A stretch of DNA of 64,000 nucleotides from an uncultured Brachybacterium sp. (GCF_947500705.1 NZ_CANMSY010000003.1:248001-312000); one strand, 5' to 3'; positions 43,177-52,340 are shown, numbered from the stretch's first letter. The notes: generated from the sequence alone by a model not told the origin. Numbers and translations: made by a program.

Positions 43177-43511
43177 GCGCTCCCCACCCCGGGGGCCTGC
43201 GACGGCAGGGACCAGACGGGACGGATCCCGGAGTCCTCGCCGCCGTAGTCGTCAGCCACCTCGAGGAACTGGTTGATGTGCTCCTGCCAGCGGAGATTCA
43301 CCGGATCCTCGGCAAGCTGCCGGCGCATCGCCGAGTAGTCCTCGACCTCGACCAGGTGGAAGATGTCGCGGCCGTCGCGCCAGATCCGCCAGGCGTGCAC
43401 CCCGGCCGAGCGCAGGGCGGCGTCGAGCTCGTCGGAGGTGCGGGCGTGCTCGCGGTCGTAGTCCGCCTCATGCCCTTCGGCGATGCGGGTGTGCAGAGCG
43501 ATGTGTTCCAT
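43173..43511 (-). CDS. L-rhamnose/L-fucose mutarotase-family protein
   Basis: A 112-residue dimeric alpha/beta-barrel protein of the RhaM/FucU-like mutarotase group (DUF718). It shows the family start HIALHTRIAEGHEADYDREH, GVHAWRIWRDGRDIFHLVEVEDY and RWQEHINQFLE. Mutarotases speed up anomer conversion so that the dehydrogenase receives the right form of fucose. ATG 43511 is preceded by GAGAGGC. It lies 64 bp after the dehydratase gene and overlaps the dehydrogenase start by 4 nt. Confidence 0.9.
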   Translation of the reverse strand: MEHIALHTRIAEGHEADYDREHARTSDELDAALRSAGVHAWRIWRDGRDIFHLVEVEDYSAMRRQLAEDPVNLRWQEHINQFLEVADDYGGEDSGIRPVWSLPSQAPGVGSA

Positions 43512-43575
43512 GGCGGTCGGGCCTCTCGATACGCGACGGTCTGGGCGGGGGCTGGAGTGAGGGGCTGGGCTGAGG

Positions 43576-44910
43576 TCAGCGCAGGGCAGGAGCGGGAGCT
43601 GAGTCTGGCGCGGCCTGCTCCCCCGCCCAGACGGGACCGTCCGGGAAGAGGTGGTCGGCGACGGACACCGCATGCATGCGGGACCCGCCGCCGGGCTGTT
43701 CGGGCGGCATGTACGCGCCGCGCTCGATCCGCACCGGCACCTCGAAGTGCTCGTGGAGGTGGTCCACGAACTCGATCCGTCGGCGCTCGTCGTCCCCCGC
43801 GACCGCGACCGCGTCGAAGAAGGAGATGTGCTGGACCATCTCGCACAGCCCCACCCCGCCCGCGTGGGGGCAGACGGGGACGTCGAACTTGGCGGCGAGC
43901 AGCAGGATCGCGAGGTTCTCGTTGATCCCGGCGACCCGGGTGGCATCGGCCTGGAGCACGTCGATCGCCCCGGCCTGCAGGAGCTGCTTGAACAGGACTC
44001 GGTTCGCCCCCTGCTCACCGGTGGCGACCCGCACCGGCTCGACGGCCTCGCGGATCGCGGCGTGGGCGAGGACGTCATCGGGGTAGGTGGGCTCCTCGAT
44101 CCAGTACGGGTCATGGGGAGCCAGGGCCCGGACCGCCTCGATAGCCTCCGCGGTGCCCCAGCGCTGGTTCGCGTCCATCGCGATCGGGAAGCCGGGGCCC
44201 ATCACCTCGCGGGCGATCCGCATCCGGCGCTCGTCGTCGGCGGCGTCGGCGCCCACCTTGAGCTTGACCATCTCGAAGCCCTGGTCGCGGGCCTCGTGCA
44301 GCAGGCGGGTGAGCTTCTCGTCGCTGTATCCGAGCCAGCCCGGGGTGGTGGTGTAGGCGGGCACGCCCCGCTCGCGCAGCGCGTCGATCCGCGCCGCCTT
44401 GCCCTCGGCACCGCGGCGCAGGATCTCGAGCGCCTCCTCGCGGGTGAGGGCGTCCTCGAGGTAGCGCAGGTCCACCAGGTCCAACAGCTCCTCGGGGCTC
44501 ATCGAGGCGAGGGTGAGCCACAGGGGACGATTCTCACGCCGCGCGCGCAGGTCCCACAGGGCGTTGACCACGGCGCCGATGGCCATGGTCATCACGCCCT
44601 TCTCCGGACCCAGCCAGCGCAGCTGCGAGTCGTAGGTGAGCTGGCGGTGCATCCCGCCGAGATCGGCGAGGATCTCCTCGACGTCGCGGCCGACGAGGTG
44701 CGGGGCCAGGGCTGCGATCGCTGCGCTCTGCACGTCGTTGCCGCGGCCGATGGTGAACACCAGCGAGGTGCCCTCGTCGGGCGCGTCGGTGCGCAGCGTG
44801 AGGTAGGCCGCGGAGTAGTCCGGGTCCGGGTTCATCGCGTCCGAACCGTCGAGGCTGCGGCTGGTGGGGAAGCGGACGTCCTGGACGTCCACGAAGGTGA
44901 AGGTGCTCAT
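43576..44910 (-). CDS. L-fuconate dehydratase (enolase superfamily)
   Basis: A 444-residue enzyme that dehydrates L-fuconate to 2-keto-3-deoxy-L-fuconate. Enolase-superfamily residues are in order: the KxK base in MVKLKVGAD, the metal ligands in [17 protein letters not shown] and ATGEQGANR, and the His in [24 protein letters not shown] and [16 protein letters not shown] are specific to fuconate dehydratases. It is the first gene of the fucose operon. A promoter and operator box are found upstream. Confidence 0.95.
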   Translation of the reverse strand: MSTFTFVDVQDVRFPTSRSLDGSDAMNPDPDYSAAYLTLRTDAPDEGTSLVFTIGRGNDVQSAAIAALAPHLVGRDVEEILADLGGMHRQLTYDSQLRWLGPEKGVMTMAIGAVVNALWDLRARRENRPLWLTLASMSPEELLDLVDLRYLEDALTREEALEILRRGAEGKAARIDALRERGVPAYTTTPGWLGYSDEKLTRLLHEARDQGFEMVKLKVGADAADDERRMRIAREVMGPGFPIAMDANQRWGTAEAIEAVRALAPHDPYWIEEPTYPDDVLAHAAIREAVEPVRVATGEQGANRVLFKQLLQAGAIDVLQADATRVAGINENLAILLLAAKFDVPVCPHAGGVGLCEMVQHISFFDAVAVAGDDERRRIEFVDHLHEHFEVPVRIERGAYMPPEQPGGGSRMHAVSVADHLFPDGPVWAGEQAAPDSAPAPALR

Positions 44911-44985
44911 GCGGGAGAGCCTCTCTTAGCTCGGACCCGACGCTGCCGCTCGACGCGGCATGGAGCGAGGTGCGCCCCCGAAGAA

Positions 44986-45041
44986 ACATCGGACCTTTGG
45001 TGTCGAGGCTTATCATGCGCGTGCATATGAGGTCACGTCAA
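44986..45041 (-). promoter_or_regulatory. Promoter and operator of the L-fucose catabolic operon
   Basis: Read on the minus strand: TTGACG (45041-45036), an 18-bp spacer and CATGAT (45017-45012). The box AGGTCCGATGT (44996-44986) then falls at about +10 to +20. It matches the 11-bp fucose-regulon consensus at 9 positions. Binding there would block early transcription of the dehydratase-mutarotase-dehydrogenase-lactonase operon. Confidence 0.5.
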
Positions 45042-45171
45042 GCACGGTCTACGCGATTCTCTCTGCCGAAGACCTGATGAATCATCGGAGAAGCGGCGGC
45101 CGACGGCACACCGCGCGCAGCCCCGGGGCGCTGCCGAGCACGTCCCGGCAGCGGCCCCTCCTCCTCAGGGC

Positions 45172-46890
45172 TCAGTGGGACTCGCGGTGCACCTCCGCGC
45201 CGCTCGCCCCGACCAGGAAGTCGAGATCCGCTCCCGTGCTCGCCGGGGTGACGTGGTCGACGTAGATCTTCTGCCAGCCCCGCTCCGGGGCGGCGAAGGC
45301 CGCGGTCGTCGCCTCGTCCGGGGTGCGGAGCGCGAACTCCGCCGGGTCGACCTCGACGTCCAGGCGCCGGTTCTCGAGGTCCAGGACGATCACGTCCCCG
45401 GTCCGGACCAGGGCGAGCGGCCCGCCGTCGGCCGCCTCGGGCGTCACGTGGAGCACGACGGTCCCGTAGGCCGTACCGCTCATGCGCCCGTCGCAGATGC
45501 GCACCATGTCCCGCACCCCCTGCTCGAGGAGCTTGCGGGGCAGGGGCATGTTCGCGACCTCCGGCATGCCCGGATAGCCCTTCGGTCCGCAGCCGCGCAG
45601 GACGAGGACGGAGTTCTCGTCGACGTCGAGATCCGGCGCGTCGATCCGGTCGCGGAAGTCCTCGATCGAGTCGAAGACCAGCGCCCGGCCGCGGTGCTGC
45701 AGCAGGGCGGGCGTGGCCGCCGCGGGCTTCACGATCGCTCCGCCGGGGGCGAGGTTCCCGCGCAGCACGGCGATGCCGGCCTTCTCCTGCACCGGGATGT
45801 CGCGCGTGAAGATGACGTCGCGGTCCCAGACCCTCGCCTCGTCGAGGTGCTCGACCAGCGGCCGGCCCGAGACGGTGATCGGCGTCGGGTCCAGCAGGTC
45901 CTGCACCTCCCGCATCGCGGCCAGGAACCCGCCGGCCCGGAAGAGATCGTCCATGAGGTGCCGGCCCGAGGGCTGGAGGTTCACCAGCAGGGGGACGTCC
46001 GCCCCGATCCGGTCGAAGTCGTCGACCGAGACGTCGAGCCCCAGCCGGCCGGCGATCGCCAGCAGATGGACCACGGCGTTCGTGGACCCCCCGATCGCGG
46101 CGAGGGCGACGACGGCGTTGCGGAAGGCCGCCTCGGTGATGATCTTCTGCGGCGTGAGCTGCTCCGTGACCATCTCGACGATCCGCCGACCGCTCGCATG
46201 GGCCCCCTCGAGGAGGCGGGAGTCCGGGGCGGGGGTCCCGGCCAGGCCGGGGAGAACCATGCCGAGCGCCTCGGCGATCAGTCCCATGGTCGAGGCCGTG
46301 CCCATTGTGTTGCAGTGCCCCTTGGAGCGGATCATGGAGGATTCCGAGCTGAGGAACTCCTTGGCGGAGAGGTCCCCGCCGCGGACGTCCTCGCTGAGCT
46401 TCCACACGTCCGTCCCGCAGCCCAGCGGCGCGCCGCGGAACGAGCCGGAGACCATGGGACCGCCCGGCACGACGATCGCGGGCAGGCCGACGGAGGCCGC
46501 GGCCATCAGCAGCGCCGGGACGGTTTTGTCGCAGCCGCCGAGGAGCACCACGGCGTCGATCGGATTGGCGCGGAACATCTCCTCCATCTGCATCGCGGCG
46601 AGGTTCCGCCAGAGCATGGCGGTCGGCCGCACCAGGGTCTCCCCCAGGCCCATCACCGGCAGCTCGAGCGGGATGCCGCCGGCCTCGTAGATCCCGTTCG
46701 AGACGGAGCGGGCGATCTCCCCCAGGTGCATGTTGCAGGGCACCAGGTCGCTGGCGGTGTTCGCGATGGCGATGTGGGGGCGGTCGCCCTCGAACGCGGA
46801 GGCGGGCAGGCCCCGTCGCATCCAGGCTCGATGGATGTAGGCGTTCCGTCCGGTGCCGACGTACCAGTCCGCGCTGCGCAGGTCCGACAT
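45172..46890 (-). CDS. IlvD/Edd-family dehydratase (sugar-acid dehydratase)
   Basis: A 572-residue iron-sulfur dehydratase. The cluster Cys residues are in SDLVPCNMHLGEIA, LLGGCDKTVPALLMAA and SKGHCNTMGTASTM; ICDGRMSGTAYG is the C-terminal signature. The size and the YIHRAWMRRGLP start group it with L-arabinonate/D-xylonate/D-galactonate-type dehydratases rather than biosynthetic IlvD. This also fits the sugar-acid genes around it. ATG 46890 follows GAGGAGGG; the frame stays open upstream to 47109, but that part belongs to the neighbouring pseudogene. A palindrome lies 87 bp upstream. Confidence 0.88.
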   Translation of the reverse strand: MSDLRSADWYVGTGRNAYIHRAWMRRGLPASAFEGDRPHIAIANTASDLVPCNMHLGEIARSVSNGIYEAGGIPLELPVMGLGETLVRPTAMLWRNLAAMQMEEMFRANPIDAVVLLGGCDKTVPALLMAAASVGLPAIVVPGGPMVSGSFRGAPLGCGTDVWKLSEDVRGGDLSAKEFLSSESSMIRSKGHCNTMGTASTMGLIAEALGMVLPGLAGTPAPDSRLLEGAHASGRRIVEMVTEQLTPQKIITEAAFRNAVVALAAIGGSTNAVVHLLAIAGRLGLDVSVDDFDRIGADVPLLVNLQPSGRHLMDDLFRAGGFLAAMREVQDLLDPTPITVSGRPLVEHLDEARVWDRDVIFTRDIPVQEKAGIAVLRGNLAPGGAIVKPAAATPALLQHRGRALVFDSIEDFRDRIDAPDLDVDENSVLVLRGCGPKGYPGMPEVANMPLPRKLLEQGVRDMVRICDGRMSGTAYGTVVLHVTPEAADGGPLALVRTGDVIVLDLENRRLDVEVDPAEFALRTPDEATTAAFAAPERGWQKIYVDHVTPASTGADLDFLVGASGAEVHRESH

Positions 46891-46976
46891 GACCCTCCTC
46901 GTCGAGAGCTCGACCGCGAGCCGCAGCTCGTCGATGAGCGGTTCCCGGCGCACGGGTGCCCGGCGCCACAGAACGC

Positions 46977-46988
46977 ATCCTATAGGAT
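46977..46988. promoter_or_regulatory. Perfect 12-bp palindrome ATCCTATAGGAT
   Basis: Exact inverted repeat upstream of the IlvD/Edd-type gene. Related boxes occur at 49780, 49957 and 61786, all in intergenic regions before sugar-acid or transporter genes, so it is a likely operator. The cognate regulator is not identified. Confidence 0.6.
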
Positions 46989-47032
46989 CGATCGGACGTC
47001 GTGGGAGCGGTCCGCCGTGGTGGGAGCGGACC

Positions 47033-47608
47033 TCAGTCGTCGAGGAAGAACTCCTGGACGGCGGCGTGGTCGTCCTGTCCCCGTCGCGCTCGACCAGCTC
47101 GGAGAACATCTCGCGCAGCAGTGGGGACAGCCTGGGCGAGCACCTCGCTCGACGCCGGCCCGCCGGAGAGCACCTGGACCAGCTGCCCGGGATCGATGCC
47201 GCCGGCGCGGGCCAGGCCGAGCGCCTCGCCGAGGGAGGACAGGGTCTCGGCGACCCCGGTCTGGTTGCAGAGCTTGGCGAGCGCGCCGGCCCCGAGCGGT
47301 CCCAGATGGGTGAGGGTCCCGCCGATCACCTCGAGCACCGGGCGCGCGGCGGCCACGTCGTCCTGGGCCCGCCCACCATCATGCTCAGCGTCGGCGACCG
47401 TGTCGGCGAGCCTCGCGCCGTCGGCGGCGAGCGACTCCGCGCGGGAGCGGGTGCGGTTCCAGACCGTCGTCGGCCTGCCGGAGGCGAGCAGGGTGCGGGC
47501 GATCGACATCCCCATCGGGCCCGGTCCCAGCACGGAGACGGACCCGACGGGACCGGGCCGCGTCGGCGTACGGTGGGATCCGGCGGCAGCGGGCTCGTGC
47601 GATGTCAT
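47033..47608 (-). pseudogene. Decayed NAD-dependent 3-hydroxyisobutyrate-dehydrogenase-like gene
   Basis: The frame from ATG 47608 (after GGAGGG) starts with an intact Rossmann motif, VSVLGPGPMGMSIARTLL, and WNRTRSRAESLAADGA. It then jumps within about 20 residues to LTHLGPLGAGALAKLCNQ, which in intact relatives lies some 100 residues further on. The catalytic-site region in between is deleted. Near the 3' end the frame changes: LREMFSELVERDG is readable in another frame around 47080-47115, while QDDHAAVQEFFLDD, the proper C-terminus, returns in the first. Deletion plus compensating frameshifts mean it is not functional as the original enzyme. Confidence 0.72.
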
Positions 47609-47745
47609 GGAGGTCCCTCCCGGGCTCCTCGGCACTCTTCGGCGACGCAGGGACGCACGGTCCGTGGTGTCGCCCGGGGGTCGACCCGCGACCCCAGCCT
47701 CCCGCATCCCGCGATGCCTCCTCTCTCTGCGAAGGACTCCCGCCC

Positions 47746-48534
47746 ATGGCTCTCACCCCGTACCCCGCCGGCGACTTCCCCCCGACGCCGACCGCGATCG
47801 TCACCGGCGCCGCCTCGGAGCGGGGGATCGGCCGGGCCACCGCGAACCGTCTCGCACGCGACGGCTGGGCCGTGGCGGTGGTGGACCTGGACGAGGCCGC
47901 CTCCCAGGAGGTCGCCGCGCAGCTCGCCCGCGAGCACGGGGTGCCCGCCCTGGGTCTGGGCGTGGACATCGCCGACGAGCAGGCGGTGGTCGCAGCCGTG
48001 CGCCGGATCGACGAGGAGCTGCCGCAGCTGGTGGGCGTGGTGAACAATGCCGGCATCTCCTCCCCGACCCCGTTCACCGAGGTCGGCACCGAGGAGTGGA
48101 AGCGCGTGTTCGACGTCAACGTGCACGGCACGTTCTTCGTCACCCGGGAGGCGGTGAAGATCTTCCGCCGTCGCAGCCTGGGCCGCATCGTCAACGTCTC
48201 CTCCGCCTCCGCCGAGCGCGGCGGCGGTGTGTACGGCCGCGCCGCCTACTCCGGTTCGAAGGCCGCGCTGCTCGGGATGGCGAAGACCTGGGCCCGCGAG
48301 CTCGGCGAGTACGGCATCACCGCGAACTCCGTGGCCCCGGGCTCGATCGACACCGACATCATGGGCGGGCGCCTGAGCGACGAGCGCAAGGAGTTCCTGC
48401 TACAGGAGCTGCCCGTGGGCCGAGTGGGCACGGTCGAGGACGTCGCCGGCGGCATCGCATACCTGCTCGGTCGCGACGGCGGCTACCTCACCGGGGTCAC
48501 CCTCGACATCAACGGGGGCTCGCACATCCACTGA
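47746..48534 (+). CDS. Short-chain dehydrogenase/reductase
   Basis: A 262-residue NAD(P)-dependent enzyme. It has the cofactor motif IVTGAASERGIGRATA, NNAGISSP, the catalytic Ser in NVSSASAERG and the Tyr/Lys in AAYSGSKAAL. APGSIDTDIMGGRLSDERKEF near the end is close to the same region of the SDR at the right window edge, so the two are related. It likely oxidises a sugar, polyol or sugar acid. ATG 47746 follows GAAGGA. Divergent from the pseudogene and convergent with the hydroxyacid dehydrogenase gene. Confidence 0.88.
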   Translation: MALTPYPAGDFPPTPTAIVTGAASERGIGRATANRLARDGWAVAVVDLDEAASQEVAAQLAREHGVPALGLGVDIADEQAVVAAVRRIDEELPQLVGVVNNAGISSPTPFTEVGTEEWKRVFDVNVHGTFFVTREAVKIFRRRSLGRIVNVSSASAERGGGVYGRAAYSGSKAALLGMAKTWARELGEYGITANSVAPGSIDTDIMGGRLSDERKEFLLQELPVGRVGTVEDVAGGIAYLLGRDGGYLTGVTLDINGGSHIH

Positions 48535-48619
48535 CGGCCCGCGGGCCTGCCCCGCTCACGGGTTCAGGGTGCTGTGGGGAGGGTGGGGGCCTCCCCGGCG
48601 CGGGAACGGGCGTCGAGCC

Positions 48620-49588
48620 TCAGTCGCGCTCGAGCACCTCGGGGTTGAGGATGTCGCGCGGCCGCTCACCACGGATCACCGCAGCCACCGCCTCGGTGAC
48701 CCGGCGCTTGAGCTCCGAGTAGGACTCCTCGCTGTACCAGGAGGCATGCGGCGTCAGCACTGCGTTCGGGCAGGCCATCAGGGGGCTGTCGAGCGGCAGC
48801 GGCTCCTGCTCGAACACGTCGAGACCGGCGCCCTTGAGCCGGCCGTCCTGCAGCGCCGCGGCGACCGCGTCGGTGTCGACCACCCCGCCGCGGCAGGTGT
48901 TGACCAGCATCGCGCCCTGCTTCATGCGCGAGAGGGAGGCCTCGTCGATGAGGTGGTGCGTCGAGGGCAGCAGCGGGACATGCAGGCTGATCACGTCGCA
49001 GGTGGCGAGGAGGGTCTCGAAGTCGACCACCTCGATGTCGTCGGCCGTGCGCGAGCCGATCTCGAGCTGCGGGTCGCTGCCGATCACGGTGAAGCCCAGC
49101 GCGCGGGCCTTGACCGCGGTGGCCGCCCCGATCCGACCCAAGCCCACGACGCCGAGGCGCAGCGAGGAGACCCGGTGCAGCGGCTTGACGGGCACCAGGC
49201 CGTAGTCGCCGGCGCGCACCAGGCGGTCCAGCTGCGCGGTACCGCGCACCACCGACATCGTCAGCGCAATGGCGTGGTCGCTGACGTCCTCCACGCCGTA
49301 ATCCGGGACGTTGCACACCGCGATCCCGCGGGCGGTGGCGGCCTCGACGTCGAGGGTGTCCACCCCGACGCCGTAGCGCCCGATCGCCCGCAGGTCCGGC
49401 AGGGCGTCCAGGACGGCGGCGGTGATCGGCGCGTACTGGACCAGGATCCCGTCGGCCCCTCGCGCCGCCTCGACGGCCTGTTCTTCGTCGTCGGCGTGCG
49501 CGCGGGTGAGCGCGATGCCGAGCCGGGAGGTGACCTCCTCCTCCTCGTCGAAGCTCTCGTTGTCGCAGTCCACGATCGCGATCCTCAT
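48620..49588 (-). CDS. D-2-hydroxyacid dehydrogenase (C-terminal binding protein family)
   Basis: A 322-residue NAD-dependent dehydrogenase. It has GRYGVGVDTLDVEAATARGI, the Rossmann GVVGLGRIGAATAVKA, the catalytic Arg in VNTCRGGVVDTD, the Glu in GLDVFEQEPLP and the catalytic His in LTPHASWYS. It interconverts a D-2-hydroxy acid and a 2-keto acid, for example in sugar-acid degradation. Transcribed leftward from the shared region with the Nramp-like gene. Confidence 0.9.
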   Translation of the reverse strand: MRIAIVDCDNESFDEEEEVTSRLGIALTRAHADDEEQAVEAARGADGILVQYAPITAAVLDALPDLRAIGRYGVGVDTLDVEAATARGIAVCNVPDYGVEDVSDHAIALTMSVVRGTAQLDRLVRAGDYGLVPVKPLHRVSSLRLGVVGLGRIGAATAVKARALGFTVIGSDPQLEIGSRTADDIEVVDFETLLATCDVISLHVPLLPSTHHLIDEASLSRMKQGAMLVNTCRGGVVDTDAVAAALQDGRLKGAGLDVFEQEPLPLDSPLMACPNAVLTPHASWYSEESYSELKRRVTEAVAAVIRGERPRDILNPEVLERD

Positions 49589-50186
49589 CGGTGTCCTCTC
49601 GTTGTCGGGGTGCTGCACCGGACAGAGCATTCAGGGACCTCCGGGCGGCGATGCCCGGGAGGCGGCGGAGACTCTCGGGATCAGGCGCACCGGGGGTGGC
49701 CGTCGCGGCCGGGCCACCGCCGGCGGTGGCGCACGGCGATCTGGGAGGGCCGATCGGTCCGGTGACTCGCATCGTACGCATCCTATTGGATTTCGGCTAG
49801 ATGTTTCGTGATCCGTCAGCACACCGCGGGATCCGTCCCGACTCCTGACAGGGAGGTTCACCAGCGCTTTCGGGCGGCCCCGACGGGGGCATGACCTTCC
49901 CCGGCGCAGGGAGGGAGCGGTCGGCCCCGCAGAACCTCCACCCGGAGGGATCAACGATCCTGTAGGAATTACTTGACGTTCTCGTGGGCGCATGCTTAGT
50001 GTTCACCATCGTGCATGACGTGGGTCGCCCGCGACGACTTGAGCACGGGATCGACCAATGATGGCGATGCCGACCGCTGGCTCATCGCGTCCGGCCTCAG
50101 CCCCCATAGCCCCGTCCCACCACCGGCGATCACCTCGACCGCCGTCGCTCGGCACCCACGCTCGGCCCAAGGGAGGACCAGCTGAC
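49589..50186. promoter_or_regulatory. Divergent control region of the hydroxyacid dehydrogenase and Nramp-like genes
   Basis: 598 bp without a gene. Two palindromes of the same family, ATCCTATTGGAT (49780-49791) and ATCCTGTAGGAA (49957-49968), lie in it. The second ends 5 bp before TTGACG (49973-49978), a -35 candidate with TAGTGT 18 bp later (49997-50002), pointing right to the Nramp-like gene. A long 5' leader (about 180 nt) would result; I see no clear riboswitch in it. Confidence 0.5.
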
Positions 50187-51668
50187 ATGACCACATCACA
50201 GCCTGACAAGCTCGAGATCGGAGAGCTCCGCTTCCCCGAACCGGATCCACGACTGAAGAAATGGAGCTTCGGGAACCTGCTGGCCTTCACCGGCCCCGGC
50301 ATGATCCTCGCCTCCGTGACCATCGGCAACGGCGAGGTGTTCTCCGCCTCGCGCGGCGGCGCCGTCTTCGGGGTCACGATCCTGTGGACCTTCGTGCTCT
50401 GCGCGATCATGAAGGCCGCGATCGTCTACTCCGGCGCCCGGTACATCACCCTCACCGGTGAGCACCCGTTCCAGCGCTGGGCACAGATCATCCCCGGCCC
50501 CCGCAACTGGCTCGCCCTCTCCCTCGGCGTCCTGGCCGTCATCTGCTTCCCGTCCTGGGCGGTCGCCTTCCTCCAGGGCCTGGGCCAGTGGTCCAACTGG
50601 ACCTTCGGCACCGACGTCGACCCGCGGCTGTGGGGCGTGGCCTGGGGACTCGTCGCCTTCGCCACGGTGTTCCTGGGCAGCTTCAAGATCGTCGAGAACT
50701 TCCAGACGGCCGTCGTCGGTCTGATGATCCTGTTCGCGTTCGTGGCGCTGTTCGTGTCGAACCCGCCATGGGTCGATGCCTTCGCCGGGCTGATCCCGAA
50801 CATCCCCAGCAGCTACCCCGACTGGGTGCAGGCCGACTTCCCCGAGGTCGCCTCCCGCCCGATCCCGCTCGAGATCATCGCCTACCTGGGCGCCCTCGGC
50901 GGCGGCACGTACGACTACATCGGCTACGTGGGCACCCTGCGTGCCAAGAAATGGGGCATGCTCGGCGTCCCGAACCACGCCGAGCTCGAGGAGAAGCTCG
51001 GCCGCCTCGACACCCACCAGGCCCAGATCCCGCTGGCCACGGACGAGGAGAACGTCTCCAACGGTCACGCCTGGCTGCGCGCCGCGAAGCTCGACGTGCT
51101 CGCGTCCTTCGTCTCGGTCGCCATCCTCGCGATCACCTTCGTCATCCTCGGCGACGTGATCCTCGGGACCGCCGGGGTCCAGGACGTGCCCAACAACGAC
51201 AACATCCTCACCAACCAGGCGCAGTTCTTCGCGGTGATCTCGCCGGTGCTGGTGTACTTCTACCAGCTGGCGATCTGGGCGGCGTTCTTCGGCTCCCTCC
51301 AGGCCCTCTCGGTGATCTACCCCTACACGGTGCGTGAGGCCTTCGCCCCGTCGTTCCGGTCGCTGCACAACCCGTCGAACTGGAAGAAGCTCCGCATCTG
51401 GGTGAACGTCTACACCTTCGGCGGCGCCGTCTTCCTCCTGTTCACCGGGGTCAGCTACACCACGGTGATCTCCTTCGCCGGCGTGCTCGGCGGCGTCCTC
51501 TCGCTCGGCATCTGGGGCTTCGCCCAGCTGTGGACCGAGCACAAGGTGCTGCCGGCTCCGTTCCGGATGCACAAGTGGCTCCAGATCGTAGTGCTGCTCA
51601 GCTCGATCTTCCTCACCGTCGCGGGGCTGCTCGCCCTGGTCCAGTTCTTCATGGACTTCTTCGGATGA
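50187..51668 (+). CDS. Nramp-related transporter lacking canonical metal-site motifs
   Basis: A 493-residue protein with about eleven hydrophobic segments and the Nramp/APC start FTGPGMILASVTIGNGEVFSA. In true Mn/Fe carriers the first helix has DPGN and the sixth MPH. Here the first reads TIGNGE, and the sixth reads LGGGTYDYIGY with no Met-Pro-His. A soluble loop (AKKWG to ATDEENVSNG) follows. The transported substrate is therefore probably not a divalent metal. The sugar-acid neighbourhood suggests an organic acid or sugar acid, but this is inference. GGGAGG precedes ATG 50187. Coupled to the next gene. Confidence 0.8.
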   Translation: MTTSQPDKLEIGELRFPEPDPRLKKWSFGNLLAFTGPGMILASVTIGNGEVFSASRGGAVFGVTILWTFVLCAIMKAAIVYSGARYITLTGEHPFQRWAQIIPGPRNWLALSLGVLAVICFPSWAVAFLQGLGQWSNWTFGTDVDPRLWGVAWGLVAFATVFLGSFKIVENFQTAVVGLMILFAFVALFVSNPPWVDAFAGLIPNIPSSYPDWVQADFPEVASRPIPLEIIAYLGALGGGTYDYIGYVGTLRAKKWGMLGVPNHAELEEKLGRLDTHQAQIPLATDEENVSNGHAWLRAAKLDVLASFVSVAILAITFVILGDVILGTAGVQDVPNNDNILTNQAQFFAVISPVLVYFYQLAIWAAFFGSLQALSVIYPYTVREAFAPSFRSLHNPSNWKKLRIWVNVYTFGGAVFLLFTGVSYTTVISFAGVLGGVLSLGIWGFAQLWTEHKVLPAPFRMHKWLQIVVLLSSIFLTVAGLLALVQFFMDFFG

Positions 51669-52144
51669 GCATGATGACCACCCCGAGCAGCGTGAGAGGA
51701 TCAGGTGCCATGCGCATCCCCGTGACCCTCATCGCGATCGCCTCGTGCCTCGTGCTCTCGGCGCTCTTCGCGAGTCGGGAGAACTGGCTCGGGATGGTCC
51801 TCGTCCTGCTCGGCGCGGTCGCCTACTCCGTCCGGCTGGTGATGGTCACCCGCGCCGAGCGGAAGTCGCAGGCCGAGGCCGCCCGCGGTCCTGTCGCCCG
51901 CACGTCCGCGGAGCAGGAGCAGCTGAAGTCGGAGCTGCGGGGGATGCGCGCCGCCTACGAGCGCAATCGTCGAGGGCTGCTGCTCCTCGCGGTGGTCGTC
52001 GGGGGTCTCGCCGTGGTCGCCTGGAGCTGGAACCCGGCCTTCGCCCTCGCGCTGGTGCTCTTCGCGATCCCGCCGCTGCTGCTGTCCTGGAAGAACTCCA
52101 GGGCCGTGCGACGGATCGACGAGGGTCTCACGAAGGCTCGCTGA
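51665..52144 (+). CDS. Small four-helix membrane protein coupled to the Nramp-like carrier
   Basis: 159 residues: two hydrophobic segments (IPVTLIAIASCLVLSALFA, WLGMVLVLLGAVAYSVRLV), a charged helical middle (AERKSQAEAAR, EQEQLKSELRGMRAAYERN) and two more segments (LLLLAVVVGGLAVVAW, AFALALVLFAIPPLLLSW). No family recognised. The ATG overlaps the carrier stop (ATGA, 51665-51668), so it is made in step with the carrier and may be an accessory subunit. An internal ATG at 51710 is an alternative start. Confidence 0.65.
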   Translation: MSMMTTPSSVRGSGAMRIPVTLIAIASCLVLSALFASRENWLGMVLVLLGAVAYSVRLVMVTRAERKSQAEAARGPVARTSAEQEQLKSELRGMRAAYERNRRGLLLLAVVVGGLAVVAWSWNPAFALALVLFAIPPLLLSWKNSRAVRRIDEGLTKAR

Positions 52145-52170
52145 CCCGGGCCCGCTCCCGCCCAGCACCT

Positions 52171-52209
52171 GACGGCGCCGGCTCCCCGCACAGGGGAGCC
52201 GGCGCCGTC
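52171..52209 (+). terminator. Perfect 17-bp stem-loop terminator
   Basis: GACGGCGCCGGCTCCCC (52171-52187) pairs exactly with 52193-52209 around the loop GCACA. It lies 27 bp after the stop at 52144. The stem is strong but no T-run follows, as is common in high-GC actinobacteria. Confidence 0.8.
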
Positions 52210-52276
52210 CGCCGTCCGGACCCGGTCGGGCCCGGTCCCCGGTCGCCACGGCCGCCGGCGAGGGCAGGTCTGGTCC

Positions 52277-52340
52277 GGTACTGGACCAGGAGCGATGGCT
52301 CTGCACATTTCGCCCCAGCCATCGCCCACACGCCAGTACC
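52277..52340. repeat. Nested double inverted repeat
   Basis: Outer arms GGTACTGG (52277-52284) and CCAGTACC (52333-52340) enclose inner arms GCGATGGCT (52292-52300) and AGCCATCGC (52317-52325). An interrupted stem with symmetrical 7-nt internal loops and a 16-nt apical loop results. This is not a classic terminator shape. Confidence 0.75.

Noticed and set aside
45038-46978. 646-residue minus-strand frame overlapping the IlvD/Edd-type gene
   Set aside because: Arg/Gly/Ala-rich out-of-frame translation of the dehydratase gene, which has all family motifs in the other frame.
46891-47109. N-terminal extension of the IlvD/Edd-type protein
   Set aside because: The extension translates the tail of the neighbouring pseudogene in another frame, and a strong ribosome-binding site precedes ATG 46890.
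49631-50009. Short minus-strand ORFs in the Nramp/hydroxyacid-dehydrogenase gap
   Set aside because: They run through the palindromes and promoter-like elements and show no recognisable protein features.
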